This document shows positions 1 to 9,217 of a stretch of DNA of 64,000 nucleotides, piece after piece. This DNA is from Demequina silvatica. Its GTDB lineage: Bacteria; Actinomycetota; Actinomycetes; Actinomycetales; Demequinaceae. The notes under the pieces are model-generated. The model saw only the letters and a program-made list of their open reading frames with translations, made no database searches and had not been told where the DNA came from. The stretch is from contig NZ_BBMA01000012.1 of assembly GCF_000971215.1 (NCBI RefSeq), forward strand, positions 62,001 to 126,000, written 5' to 3'. The translations under genes were made by a program, and so were the position numbers. Position 1 is the first letter of the stretch; each line of letters opens with the position of its first letter.

Positions 1-710
<710 letters not shown>

Positions 711-712
711 TC

Positions 713-1003
713 ATGGCCGGTCCGCTCACCGTCGACGTCGTCGCCCCCGACCGGGTTCTCTGGTCGGGGACGGCGGAGCGTCTCATCGCCCCGACCGTGG
801 AGGGCGAGATCGGCCTCCTCACCGGGCACGAGCCGGTGCTGTCCGTCCTGCGGACCGGCACCGTGCGCGTGCGCGGCGGGGCCGACGGCGACGCCGAGTT
901 CGCCATCGACGGCGGCTTCGTCTCCTTCGACCGCGACGTCGTCACCGTCGTCGTGGAGCCCGCGGCCCCCGCGGGCGAGGCCGGGGAGACGGCCGCTCAC
1001 TGA
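713..1003 (+). CDS. atpC: ATP synthase F1 subunit epsilon, short form
   Basis: The 96-residue product begins [22 protein letters not shown] and contains [20 protein letters not shown], the conserved beta-sandwich of the epsilon subunit. I chose ATG at 713; TTG at 707 would add two residues and overlap the atpD stop. Most family members are about 120-140 residues. This one ends soon after the N-terminal sandwich, so the C-terminal two-helix domain that can inhibit ATP hydrolysis appears missing or very reduced. Its stop overlaps the nucS start (TGATG), so the two are probably translationally coupled. Confidence 0.95.
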   Translation: MAGPLTVDVVAPDRVLWSGTAERLIAPTVEGEIGLLTGHEPVLSVLRTGTVRVRGGADGDAEFAIDGGFVSFDRDVVTVVVEPAAPAGEAGETAAH

Positions 1004-1698
1004 TGCGGGTGGTGATCGCGCGCTGCGCGGCCCGGTACACCGGGCGGCTCTCGGCGCATCTTCCGCTCGCGACCCGAGCCATCATGGTCAAGGCCGACGG
1101 CTCGGTCCTGCTTCATTCGGACGGCGGCTCCTACAAGCCGCTCAACTGGATGAGCCCGCCGTGCACTCTGCGGACCTCCTCCGTCACGGAGGAGGCCGCG
1201 GAGCGCGGCGTCACCGAGGTGTGGGTGGTCCAGCACGACAAGACGGACGACCGCCTCGAGATCGACCTCCACGAGGTCCTGTCCGACACCGAGCACGAGC
1301 TCGGCGCGGACCCCGGCCTGATCAAGGACGGCGTCGAGGCGCACCTCCAGGAGCTGCTCGCCGCGCAGATCACGCTGCTGGGCGACGGCCACAGCCTGGT
1401 GCGCCGCGAGTACATGACCGCGATCGGCCCGGTCGACATCCTCGCCCGCGACTCCGCCGGCGGCTCCGTCGCCGTGGAGATCAAGCGCCGCGGCGAGATC
1501 GACGGCGTCGAGCAGCTCACGCGCTACCTCGAGCTGATGAACCGCGACCCGCTGCTCGCGCCCGTGCGCGGCGTGTTCGCGGCGCAGGAGATCAAGCCGC
1601 AGGCCCGCGTCCTCGCGGAGGACCGCGGCATCCGCTGCGTGCTCCTCGACTACGAGGCCATGCGCGGCAACGAGGACCTCAGCGACCGCCTCTTCTGA
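1003..1698 (+). CDS. nucS: Endonuclease NucS/EndoMS (mismatch-specific)
   Basis: NucS is the nuclease of the non-canonical mismatch repair used by many Actinobacteria and Archaea that lack MutS-MutL; it cuts both strands at mismatches and is recruited by the sliding clamp. The 231-residue product starts [20 protein letters not shown]. The C-terminal RecB-like nuclease core shows GPVDILARD and VAVEIKRRG, giving the metal-binding set D145, E159 and K161. The start overlaps the atpC stop, and a position next to the atp operon is common in Actinobacteria. The last residues (DLSDRLF) resemble a clamp-binding tail, but that is an inference. Confidence 0.96.
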   Translation: MRVVIARCAARYTGRLSAHLPLATRAIMVKADGSVLLHSDGGSYKPLNWMSPPCTLRTSSVTEEAAERGVTEVWVVQHDKTDDRLEIDLHEVLSDTEHELGADPGLIKDGVEAHLQELLAAQITLLGDGHSLVRREYMTAIGPVDILARDSAGGSVAVEIKRRGEIDGVEQLTRYLELMNRDPLLAPVRGVFAAQEIKPQARVLAEDRGIRCVLLDYEAMRGNEDLSDRLF

Positions 1699-1895
1699 GC
1701 CCGCCGCAGGCGGCCCGGCACGCGACGCGCGGAGCCGACCCCCGCATCGTCCCTCCGGGACGCTCACCGTGCTTTCCGGGCGACCTGTGCGCGCTGCGGG
1801 ACAGCCCACCTCGGACTCCCGGTGCGCCGCGAGTTCGGGCGTCCCGCAGGACGCATCAGCCAAGCGAAAAGCACGGCGAGCGTCCCGGCGCCGCC

Positions 1896-1933
1896 GTGGC
1901 GGGCGGACGCCGCGGTGGCGGGCGGACGCCGCG
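1896..1933. repeat. 19-bp tandem duplication
   Basis: Two identical copies of GTGGCGGGCGGACGCCGCG lie head to tail at 1896-1914 and 1915-1933, upstream of the GH1 promoter. No function can be read from them; slippage duplication is the simple explanation. Confidence 0.8.
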
Positions 1934-1958
1934 GAAGCGGGCACCGCGGGACGCGGGT

Positions 1959-1978
1959 CGAATCGTTTCGGCTAGGCT
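1959..1978 (+). promoter_or_regulatory. Putative leaderless promoter and LacI-type operator of the GH1 gene
   Basis: TAGGCT at 1973-1978 fits a TANNNT -10 element and ends 6 bases before the ATG at 1985, so the transcript would start at or near the start codon; no Shine-Dalgarno is present. Just upstream, CGAATCGTTTCG (1959-1970) is a near-perfect palindrome around a central CG, the usual form of LacI-family operators. A related element overlaps the -35 of the cellobiose operon at 43951-43964. Confidence 0.45.
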
Positions 1979-1984
1979 CGCGCC

Positions 1985-3436
1985 ATGACCTTCCCTCAGG
2001 ACTTCATCTTCGGCGCGGCCACCGCCGCCTACCAGATCGAGGGAGCCGCCACCGAGGGCGGTCGCGGCCCGTCGATCTGGGACACCTTCACCCACACGCC
2101 CGACAAGGTGGTCGGCGGGGACACGGGCGACGTCGCGTGCGACCACTATCACCGGTGGGAGCGCGACATCGACATGATGGTCGACCTGGGTCTGCAGGCG
2201 TACCGCTTCTCCATCTCCTGGCCGCGCGTCCAGCCCACGGGCACGGGGGAGTTCAACCAGGAGGGCATCGAGTTCTACAAGGCCCTGGTGGCCCGCCTGC
2301 GCGAGCGCGGCATCACGCCTCTCGCCACGCTGTACCACTGGGACCTCCCGCAGGCGCTGGAGGACCAGGGAGGCTGGCTCAGCCGCGACACCGTAGACGC
2401 GTTCGTCGCTTACGCGCTGCGCATGACCGAGGAGCTCGGCGACGCCGTCCAGACCTGGGCCACCTTCAACGAGCCGTGGGTGAGCTCGTTCGTGGGCTAC
2501 GGCGCCGGCGCGCACGCCCCCGGCCACGCGGACGACGTCGAGGGCCTCACCGCCGCCCACCACCTGCTGCTCGCCCACGGCCGTGCCTACCGCGCGATCA
2601 AGGCCGTGCGCCCTGAGATGCAGGTCGGGATCGTCAACAACTCCCACACGCCGCGCCCGTGGGACCCCTCGAACCCGCTGGACCGGGACGCGGCCGCGCA
2701 CATCGACGCGCTCGCCAACACGATGTTCCACCAGCCGTTCATCGAGGGCACCTACCCCGCCATCCTCAGGCCGAACACGGCGCACCTCACCGATTGGTCG
2801 TTCGTGCACCCCGGCGACCTCGAGGAGATGCACGGGACCGTGGACTGGTTCGGCGTGAACTACTACGCCTCGCACGTGGTGAGGCACCACGCGAACAAGG
2901 CCGCCGCATCGTCCGACGTCGCGACCCTCGCCGACGGCCACAAGGCCGGCGCGAACTCCCCGTGGCCCGGAGACGAGCAGATCGAGTTCATGACGCCTCC
3001 CGGCGAGCTCACCGCGATGGGCTGGAACACCGACCCCGGCGCGCTGCACGCGCACCTCATGAAGATCCACCGCGAGACCGGCAAGCCGCTGTACGTGACC
3101 GAGAACGGCGGCGCGTGGGACGACGTGCTGGGCGAGGACGGCCGCGTGAGGGACGATGCGCGGGTCAGGTACCTGCACGACCACCTGCGGGCGGTCGAGA
3201 CGGCCATCGCGGAGGGCGCCGACGTGCGCGGCTACATGGCGTGGAGCCTCATGGACAACTTCGAGTGGGCGCAGGGCTACGCGAAGCGCTTCGGGCTGGT
3301 GCGCGTGAACTACGCGACGCAGGAGCGCCGCTGGAAGGACTCCGCGTACTGGTACAGCGCGACCATCGCGCGCCGCGACCCCCTGCCCGTCGCGGAGCTG
3401 GACGCGCAGGTGGAGACGCCCGCGCGGACGTACTGA
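1985..3436 (+). CDS. GH1 beta-glucosidase
   Basis: This is a retaining glycoside hydrolase family 1 enzyme, probably cytoplasmic since no signal peptide is seen, that hydrolyses cellobiose or other beta-glucosides. The 483 residues match the family length. The N-terminal FIFGAATAAYQIEGA signature, the acid/base glutamate in TFNEPWV (E163) and the nucleophile in VTENGG (E373) are all present. No transport gene is adjacent. The cellobiose-type ABC operon at 44076-48473 has no beta-glucosidase of its own, so this enzyme is a plausible partner. One copy of the dispersed 10-mer is in frame at 2905 and one at 3151. Confidence 0.95.
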   Translation: MTFPQDFIFGAATAAYQIEGAATEGGRGPSIWDTFTHTPDKVVGGDTGDVACDHYHRWERDIDMMVDLGLQAYRFSISWPRVQPTGTGEFNQEGIEFYKALVARLRERGITPLATLYHWDLPQALEDQGGWLSRDTVDAFVAYALRMTEELGDAVQTWATFNEPWVSSFVGYGAGAHAPGHADDVEGLTAAHHLLLAHGRAYRAIKAVRPEMQVGIVNNSHTPRPWDPSNPLDRDAAAHIDALANTMFHQPFIEGTYPAILRPNTAHLTDWSFVHPGDLEEMHGTVDWFGVNYYASHVVRHHANKAAASSDVATLADGHKAGANSPWPGDEQIEFMTPPGELTAMGWNTDPGALHAHLMKIHRETGKPLYVTENGGAWDDVLGEDGRVRDDARVRYLHDHLRAVETAIAEGADVRGYMAWSLMDNFEWAQGYAKRFGLVRVNYATQERRWKDSAYWYSATIARRDPLPVAELDAQVETPARTY

Positions 3437-3450
3437 CGCCGGCGGCTCCG

Positions 3451-3456
3451 TAGACT
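3451..3456 (+). promoter_or_regulatory. Leaderless -10 element (TAGACT)
   Basis: TAGACT ends 7 bases before the ATG at 3464, with no ribosome-binding site between. This matches the spacing at other leaderless starts in this window. Confidence 0.5.
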
Positions 3457-3463
3457 GGAGGGC

Positions 3464-3769
3464 ATGCCCTCCGGTCGTCGCTCGTCCAAGCGCCCGTACG
3501 GCCAGCCGCACCAAGAGCTCGACGTCGACCGCGCGTGGGGCAACCGCGCGCGGATCGAGCCGGGACCGCGCGGCGAGGACTACTACGTCGCGATCCCGCG
3601 GCCCACGGACCGGACGTTCGTGTGCCCGGGCTGCCAGGGGGAGATCTCCGGCGCGGTGCAGCACGTGGTCGCGTGGCCGGTCGAGAGCATCATGGGCGCG
3701 GAGGCGGCCGCCGAGGCCCGCCGCCACTGGCACACCGGCTGCTGGCAGGGCTTCGGGCGCGCCCGCTGA
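3464..3769 (+). CDS. Small zinc-ribbon-like actinobacterial protein
   Basis: The 101-residue product begins with a basic, disordered stretch (SGRRSSKRPYGQPHQ). It then has CPGC (C54, C57) and a C-terminal HWHTGC (H88, H90, C93), which together could bind one zinc ion. Similar small proteins occur in many Actinobacteria without a known role. The start is set by the leaderless -10 element 7 bases upstream. It is followed after 20 bases by an alpha/beta hydrolase gene, so the two may share a transcript. Confidence 0.75.
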   Translation: MPSGRRSSKRPYGQPHQELDVDRAWGNRARIEPGPRGEDYYVAIPRPTDRTFVCPGCQGEISGAVQHVVAWPVESIMGAEAAAEARRHWHTGCWQGFGRAR

Positions 3770-3789
3770 GCGCCCTGAGAGAGGACACC

Positions 3790-4527
3790 ATGCAGGAGGA
3801 CCTGGTCGAGCTGCGCTCGATGACCGTGCTGCGCGCGGACCGCGAGGACATCGAGCTGCGCACGGAGGACGGGCTCACGCTCGTGGGCGAGCTCGCGCTG
3901 CCGGCCGAGGGGCCCGTCACCGCGACGCTCATCACGCTCCACCCGCTGCCCACGCACGGCGGCTTCATGGACTCGCACGTGTACCGCAAGGCCGCGTGGC
4001 GGCTGCCGGCGCTCGCCGGGGTCGCCGTGCTGCGCTTCAACACCCGCGGCACGTCCTCGCCGCGGGGCACCAGCGAGGGCGGGTTCGGCGAGGGCGTCAC
4101 CGAGGCCGCCGACGTACGCGCCGCAGTCGACTTCGCCGTAAGCCGCGGGCTGCCGCACCGGTGGCTGGTGGGATGGAGCTTCGGCACTGAGCTCACGCTC
4201 ATGCACGGCGCGGACCTCGACGTCGAGGGCGCGATCCTGCTGTCGCCGCCGCTGCACCGCGCCACCGACGCGGACCTCGAGCGGTGGGCGGCCACCGGCA
4301 AGCCCGTGACGGCCCTGGTGCCCGAGCACGACGACTTCCTCCAGCCCGCCGAGGCGCGCGAGCGCTTCGCGCCGCTCACGCAGCTCGAGCTGGTCGACGT
4401 GCCGGAGGCCAAGCACCTGTGGGTGGGGGAGAGGTTCGTGAAGCTGGTGCTCGACGCGATCGTGGCGCGCGTCGCGCCCGACCGCGCGCCGCTGCCCGAC
4501 GCCGTCCCCGCGTCCATGGTGGAATGA
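3790..4527 (+). CDS. Alpha/beta hydrolase (serine esterase-like)
   Basis: The 245-residue cytoplasmic protein has the alpha/beta-hydrolase nucleophile elbow GWSFG (S130), an acidic site in PEHDDF (D181 or D182) and the catalytic histidine in AKHLW (H209). LHPLPTHGG is the strand and oxyanion-loop region near the N-terminus. The sequence type resembles the YfhR/dienelactone-hydrolase-like group, so the substrate is unknown. The ATG at 3790 is preceded by GAGAGGA. A second, different hydrolase follows 28 bases downstream, suggesting an operon. Confidence 0.85.
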   Translation: MQEDLVELRSMTVLRADREDIELRTEDGLTLVGELALPAEGPVTATLITLHPLPTHGGFMDSHVYRKAAWRLPALAGVAVLRFNTRGTSSPRGTSEGGFGEGVTEAADVRAAVDFAVSRGLPHRWLVGWSFGTELTLMHGADLDVEGAILLSPPLHRATDADLERWAATGKPVTALVPEHDDFLQPAEARERFAPLTQLELVDVPEAKHLWVGERFVKLVLDAIVARVAPDRAPLPDAVPASMVE

Positions 4528-4555
4528 GGTCAGCCCGCCCCGAGAGGAGAAGCCC

Positions 4556-5320
4556 GTGAGCCTGGTCCCCGACGGCACGCCGCTGGTGCTGCTCAACGCG
4601 TTCCCCGTCGACAGGGCCCAATGGGACCCGCTGCTCGACGCGCTCCCCGTGCTCCCGGGCGACATCATCACGTTCGACGTCCCCGGGATCGGCGACATGC
4701 CGCTGCCCGAGGAGGAGCCCTCGCTCGAGCTGATCGCGGACGCCGCGGTGCTCGCCATGCGCGAGGTCACCGGCCGCGACAAGGCCGTGTGGGTGGGCTG
4801 CTCGATGGGCGGCTACATCGCCATGGCCGTCGCGGAGCGGCACCCCGAGGCCGTGGCGGGGATCGGGCTCCTGGGCACCCGCAGCACCGCGGACACGGAC
4901 GAGGCCCGCGAGGCCCGCCTCGCGCTCGCGGAGCGCGTGGACGGCGCGGAGGGCCACCCCGACGCGCGGGGCGCCGCGGAGGGCCTGGTAGGTACGCGGG
5001 ACGATGCGCGGGACGCCCTGGTCGCGGCCGTCGCCGCGAACATCGCACGCCACGGCGGCGACGGCATCGCGTGGGGTCAGCGCGCCATGGCGGCGCGCCC
5101 GGACCGCACGGCCGTGCTCGAGGCGCTCGACGTGCCCGCCTTCGTGGCCGTGGGGGAGCACGACGCGATCGCCGGGGTGGACGCCGCCCGCACCATGGCG
5201 GAGGCCCTCGGGGTCGAGGCGGAGGTGCTCGCCGGGGTGGGCCACCTGAGCGCGTGGGAGGCGCCGGAACGGGTCGCCGCCCTGGTCGCGGGCCTGGTCG
5301 ACCGCGCTGACGCGGGCTGA
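4556..5320 (+). CDS. Alpha/beta hydrolase
   Basis: The 254-residue product has the nucleophile elbow GCSMGG (S83), the acid in GEHDA (D203) and the catalytic histidine in GVGHLS (H230), the order expected for this fold. It lacks a signal peptide. GTG at 4556 follows GAGAGGAG with good spacing. It sits behind another hydrolase gene but is not closely similar to it. The dispersed 10-mer occurs in frame at 4999-5008 (encoding RDDAR). Substrate unknown. Confidence 0.85.
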   Translation: MSLVPDGTPLVLLNAFPVDRAQWDPLLDALPVLPGDIITFDVPGIGDMPLPEEEPSLELIADAAVLAMREVTGRDKAVWVGCSMGGYIAMAVAERHPEAVAGIGLLGTRSTADTDEAREARLALAERVDGAEGHPDARGAAEGLVGTRDDARDALVAAVAANIARHGGDGIAWGQRAMAARPDRTAVLEALDVPAFVAVGEHDAIAGVDAARTMAEALGVEAEVLAGVGHLSAWEAPERVAALVAGLVDRADAG

Positions 5321-5460
5321 GCCGCGGCCCGCGCGCTGCCGGCGCGGCGCACCCGCCGCACCGGCGTCACGCGTGGGCGACTTGTCCCGCGTTTCCGATT
5401 TGTGAAATGTGGTCGACGGCCCTGGCGCGTCTCGCGCGGCCGTGCCACCATGGCGTGCGG

Positions 5461-5498
5461 GGGGCACCTCACCACGAGGGGGGCGTGAGGTGCTCCCC
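5461..5498. terminator. Hairpin in a convergent gap
   Basis: CACCTCAC (5465-5472) pairs with GTGAGGTG (5485-5492), with GGGG and CCCC runs outside it. The hairpin lies between the plus-strand hydrolase gene and the minus-strand gene ending at 5526, so it probably ends transcription from one or both sides. There is no clear U tract. An AT-richer patch upstream (about 5392-5412) is unusual for this DNA and might be a weak promoter. Confidence 0.45.
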
Positions 5499-5525
5499 TC
5501 TCTCATGCCCGGGCGAGCCGCCGGC

Positions 5526-5930
5526 TCAGCCCCAGCGGTTGCCGCCGTCGAGCCGCAGCCGCAGGGCCTCGGTCAGGGGCAGCGACTCGCCGTCGCGGCC
5601 CCCGCGGCCCAGCTCGAGAGGCGGGTCGGAGGGGGAGAGGATCGCGCCGCGCAGGCGCTCCTTGAGGCCGCCCGGCGTCGACAGCACGTAGAAGCGTCCC
5701 TCCGCGTCCACGCCGACGGAGCGGTCCCTCTTGAGGTACCAGCCCCGCACCTGCGTGCGCACGCGCGCCGAGCCGCTGTACGTGCGCGCGGTGAGCACCT
5801 CGGTGTCCACTCCCGCCGCGACCGCGTCCTTCGCGAACGCCGCCAGCAGCGCGGCGGCCTCGCGCGACTCCGCCCGCCTGCGGGCGTCGAGCGCGTCCGC
5901 GAGGCGCTGGTGGTCGTCGCGCGACGCCAT
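5526..5930 (-). CDS. Conserved hypothetical protein downstream of FilP-like gene
   Basis: The 134-residue product is mostly charged and has no signal peptide, membrane segment or motif I recognise. Its N-terminal half (RLADALDARRRAESREAAALLAAF) looks helical, and the middle (GWYLKRDRSVGVDAEGRFYVL) looks like a beta-rich small domain. The ATG at 5930 lies one base after the stop of the 1045-residue FilP-like gene, so the two are almost certainly co-transcribed and coupled. A link to the cytoskeletal protein is only a guess from that position. Confidence 0.75.
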   Translation of the reverse strand: MASRDDHQRLADALDARRRAESREAAALLAAFAKDAVAAGVDTEVLTARTYSGSARVRTQVRGWYLKRDRSVGVDAEGRFYVLSTPGGLKERLRGAILSPSDPPLELGRGGRDGESLPLTEALRLRLDGGNRWG

Positions 5931-5931
5931 G

Positions 5932-8900
5932 TCAGGCCTCGCTACGCTCGGCCTCGTGCTCCGCCTGGAGGCGGCTCGCGCGGGCGAGGTTGCCCACCGG
6001 ATCGGAGGACAGCAGGCCGCGGAGGTCGTCGAGGTAGGTGGTGATGGACTCGCGCTGGCGGTTGAGCTCGTCGACCTCGCGCGCGGCCATGGTGCGCTCG
6101 CGCTCGGCGTCGCTCACGGCCTCGGAGATGATCGCCTCGGCGTGCTCGCGCGCCTCGGAGACGATCTCGTCGGCGTTGTTGCGCGCGTTGGTGAGCAGCG
6201 TCTGCGAGTGGACCTCCGCCTCGCGGCGCACGGACTCCGCGCGCTCGAGGGTCGCGCTCAGGCGGTCCTCCGCCTCGGCGGTGCGGCGCTTCGCGTCGTC
6301 CACCATCGCGGCGGTCTCCGCGGTCGCCTCCTCGTGGCGGCGGGTGAGCTCGCGCTCCGCCTGCTCGCGCTTGGTCACCACGTCGAGCTCGAGGTCCTCG
6401 CGGGTGCGGCGCGCGTCCTCGTGGGCGGCCTCGGCCTCGGCCTGGGCCTCCTCGCGCATGCGCGTCGACTCGACCGTCGCGGTCTCCATCAGGCGCTTCG
6501 CCTCGGCCTTCGCGTTCGCGAGGGCGTCCTTCGAGTCGCGGTCGGTGGACGCCCGCAGGTCGGACGCCTGCTGCTGGGCGCGCGCCAGGGCGGACTCCGC
6601 CTCGCGGGTGAGGCGGGCGGCCTCGGCGTCCGCGGTGGAGCGCAGCTCGGCGAGCTCGGCGTTGACGGTGGCGCGCAGGTCCGCGGTCTCGGACTCGGCG
6701 GCCTGGCGCATCTGCAGGGCCTCGGTGGTGGCGGCGCCGCGCACCGCGGTCGCCTCCTCCTCGGAGGAGCGGCGGAGCTCGCCCGCCTGCCGGCGCGCGT
6801 CCTTGAGCAGCGCCTCGGCCTCCGCCTGGACGGACTCGGCCGCGGCCTGGCCCGCCTGCCGCTGCTCGGCGATCTCGGCGTCGACCTCGTCGCGCACGTC
6901 GGCGACCTCCTGGTCGGCGGCCTCGCGCACCTGGGTCGCGTAGGAGTCCGCGTCGCGACGCTGCTGCGCGGCGTAGGCGTCCGCGTCGCGGCGCTGCTGG
7001 GCCGCATAGGCGTCCGCGGCGCGGTGCTGCTCGGCGGCGTAGGCCTCGGCGGTCTGGCGCTCCTTGGTCGCGTACGCGTCCGCGACACGGCGGGTCTCGC
7101 CCGAGTAGCCGTCGGCCTCGCGGCGCGTGTCCGCGTCGTAGGCGTCGGCGTCCTGGCGCTGGGCGGCGACCAGCTCGTCGTGCTCGCGGCGCAGCGCGGC
7201 CAGCTCCTCGTCGGTCGCCTCGCGCTGCTCGGCGTCCCACGCCGCCGTGGCGGCGCGAAGGGCGGCCACCTCGGCAGCGGCGGTGCGACGCTCGTCCGCG
7301 GTCCACGCCTCGGTCTCGTCGCGCAGGGCGGCCACCTCGGCCTCGACCTGCTTGCGCAGCGTGGTCGCGTAGGTGTCGGCGTCCTCGCGCAGCGCGGCGA
7401 CCTCGCCCTCGACGCGCTTGCGCAGCGCGCCGGCGTAGCTGTCCGCGTCCTCGCGCTGCGTCGCCGCGTAGGCCTCCGCCTCGCGGCGCAGGTCCGCGGC
7501 CCACGCCTCGGCCTCCTCGCGGTGCGCGATGGCGTAGGCCTCGACCTCGCGGCGCTCGGTCGCGGCCCACGCCTCGGTGGCCTCGCGCAGCGCGGTGACG
7601 GTCGCGTCGGTGTCGCGGCGCTCGGCCGTCGCCCACGCCTCGGTCTCCTTGCGCAGCGTCGCGGCGAACGCCTCGGCGTCGCGGCGCTCCGCGCCCGACC
7701 ACGCCTCGGTCTCCTGACGCAGGTGCGCGACCCACGCCTCGGTCTCCTGACGGAGCTCCGCGGCGTACGCGTCCGCGCTGTCGCGCGCCTCGATGGCCTC
7801 GGCCTGGGCGGCGGTGCGCAGCGCGGCGGTCTCGCGCGCCGCGACGGCGCGCTTCTCGGCGACGTCCTGCTCCGCGGCGTGGCGCAGCTGGGCGACGTCC
7901 TGCTCCGCGGTGTGGCGCACGTCCGCGACGTACGCGTCGGCCTCGCGGCGCTGCTGGCCGGTCTCGCGCTCGGCGAGCGCGCGGAGCTGGGCGGCCTCCT
8001 CGGCAGCGATCCGGCGCGCCTCCGCGGCGTCGTGCTCGGCGGCGTCGCGCGCCTCCTGCGCCTCCTCGGCGGCCTCGGCGAGCGCGGCGGCCGCGTCGTT
8101 GCGCATGGTCGCGGCGTCGCTCTCGGCGGAGATGCGCATGTCCGAGGCCTCGGCCTCGGCGATGGCGCGCAGGTTCGCGGCCTCGCGCTCGGCCTCCGCG
8201 ATCGAGTGCCCGGCGGCGGCCTCGGCGGCCTTGCGGGTCGCGGCGGCCTCCTCGCGCGCCTCGCCGACGGTCCGCGCGGCGTCCGCCTTGAGCCGCTCGG
8301 TCTCGACGCGGGTGGCCTCGGTGAGCTCGTCCGCCTCGGCGTGCGAGGCGGCGAGGAAGGATGCGGCCTCGTCGCGCAGGCGGCTCGACTCCTGGTGCGC
8401 GTGCGCGAGCTTCTGCTCGGAGTCCGCGCGCGCCGCGTCGACCAGGTCGGCGGCCTCGCGCTGGCTGGTGACGCGCAGCTCGGTGGCCTCGCGCTCGACG
8501 CTCGCGCGCAGCGTGTGCGCCTCGCGCTCGCCGGTGGCGCGCGCCTCGGCGGCCTCGGCCTCGGCGGAGGAGCGGACGCGCTCGGCGTCGCGCTGCGCGC
8601 GCTCGAGCGCCTCGCCCGCCTGCCGCTCGGCGGCCTCGCGCAGCCCGGCGGCGGTGTGCTCGGCCTGGGTCTTGATCTCGTCGGCCTCGCGGCGGCTCTG
8701 GGCGAGGATCTCCGCGACCTCGTTGTCCGCACGTGCGCGCAGCTGCTGCGCGGCGACGTTCGCGCGGGCCACCGTGTCCTGCGCGTGCGTGTTCGCCCGC
8801 GCGATCACGTCGGACGACTGCTCCTCCGCGGACCGCAGCAGCTGCTCGACGCGCGCGCCCAGCCCCTTGTAGGTGGGCTGCTCGGCCTCGCGCAGCGACT

Positions 8901-9069
8901 TCTGCGCCTCGTCGAGCGAGGAGCGGGTCTGCTGGGCCTCGCGTCGCGCCTGCTCGACGGCGGCGCTCTGCTCGCGCACGGCGTCCTCGAGGCGGGCGAT
9001 GTGGGCGGCCACGGCCTCGCGGTCATAGCCGCGCATCGCAAGCGGGAACGGCAGGTTCTCTTCGGCCAT
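5932..9069 (-). CDS. FilP/Scy-like hendecad coiled-coil cytoskeletal protein
   Basis: The 1045-residue protein begins with a DivIVA-like head (FPLAMRGYDREAVAAHI, residues 8-24) and a conserved QPTYKGLGARVEQLL block (residues 64-78) also seen in Streptomyces FilP. The C-terminus (AEAIISEAVSDAERE and ELNRQRESITTYLDDLRG) also resembles FilP. Between them, residues about 169-828 can be divided into 60 consecutive 11-residue units with no insertion or deletion. Units at 378-718 follow (D/E)AYAAxxRRDA, and 21 of them carry Tyr, Trp or Phe at the third position. FilP and Scy are far less regular. Such proteins assemble into filaments or tip scaffolds, so a cell-shape or polar-growth role is likely. 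The start has GAGGAGA upstream. Confidence 0.88.
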   Translation of the reverse strand: MAEENLPFPLAMRGYDREAVAAHIARLEDAVREQSAAVEQARREAQQTRSSLDEAQKSLREAEQPTYKGLGARVEQLLRSAEEQSSDVIARANTHAQDTVARANVAAQQLRARADNEVAEILAQSRREADEIKTQAEHTAAGLREAAERQAGEALERAQRDAERVRSSAEAEAAEARATGEREAHTLRASVEREATELRVTSQREAADLVDAARADSEQKLAHAHQESSRLRDEAASFLAASHAEADELTEATRVETERLKADAARTVGEAREEAAATRKAAEAAAGHSIAEAEREAANLRAIAEAEASDMRISAESDAATMRNDAAAALAEAAEEAQEARDAAEHDAAEARRIAAEEAAQLRALAERETGQQRREADAYVADVRHTAEQDVAQLRHAAEQDVAEKRAVAARETAALRTAAQAEAIEARDSADAYAAELRQETEAWVAHLRQETEAWSGAERRDAEAFAATLRKETEAWATAERRDTDATVTALREATEAWAATERREVEAYAIAHREEAEAWAADLRREAEAYAATQREDADSYAGALRKRVEGEVAALREDADTYATTLRKQVEAEVAALRDETEAWTADERRTAAAEVAALRAATAAWDAEQREATDEELAALRREHDELVAAQRQDADAYDADTRREADGYSGETRRVADAYATKERQTAEAYAAEQHRAADAYAAQQRRDADAYAAQQRRDADSYATQVREAADQEVADVRDEVDAEIAEQRQAGQAAAESVQAEAEALLKDARRQAGELRRSSEEEATAVRGAATTEALQMRQAAESETADLRATVNAELAELRSTADAEAARLTREAESALARAQQQASDLRASTDRDSKDALANAKAEAKRLMETATVESTRMREEAQAEAEAAHEDARRTREDLELDVVTKREQAERELTRRHEEATAETAAMVDDAKRRTAEAEDRLSATLERAESVRREAEVHSQTLLTNARNNADEIVSEAREHAEAIISEAVSDAERERTMAAREVDELNRQRESITTYLDDLRGLLSSDPVGNLARASRLQAEHEAERSEA

Positions 9070-9185
9070 GACTCTCCTCGGTGCCGCGGCGGGGGGCGCC
9101 GCGGGTGTGGCATTCGACCCTCAGGGTAGTGCCCGTGCGGGGCGCGGAACAAAGTCGCCGGGAGCGGCGTTCGGGGCATGTCTCG

Positions 9186-9211
9186 TAGAGTGAACAGCGA
9201 GACGAACGGAG
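9186..9211 (+). promoter_or_regulatory. Promoter -10 and ribosome-binding site of the 9218 operon
   Basis: TAGAGT at 9186-9191 fits a -10 element, and ACGGAGAA at about 9206-9213 lies just before the GTG at 9218. The leader would be about 20 bases. The FilP-like gene is transcribed the other way from 9069. Confidence 0.4.
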
Positions 9212-9217
9212 AATCAC

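Larger units (their letters stand above)
1699..1984. other. Intergenic region between nucS and the GH1 gene
   Basis: This 286-base gap holds no convincing gene. A small hairpin (CCGCC/GGCGG) lies just after the nucS stop. One copy of the dispersed 10-mer is at 1743-1752 (minus orientation). A 19-bp unit, GTGGCGGGCGGACGCCGCG, is present twice in tandem at 1896-1914 and 1915-1933. The right end is the GH1 promoter. Confidence 0.6.

Noticed and set aside
6000-8000. Regular 33-bp repeats that could suggest a CRISPR or VNTR array
   Set aside because: They are contiguous, have no spacers, keep the reading frame and encode hendecads of a coiled coil.
5731-9129. A very long open frame (over 1100 codons) on the plus strand across the FilP-like gene
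   Set aside because: It is antisense to a clear FilP-like coiled coil; its Leu/Gly/Arg-rich product reflects the 33-bp repeats and high GC, not a protein family.
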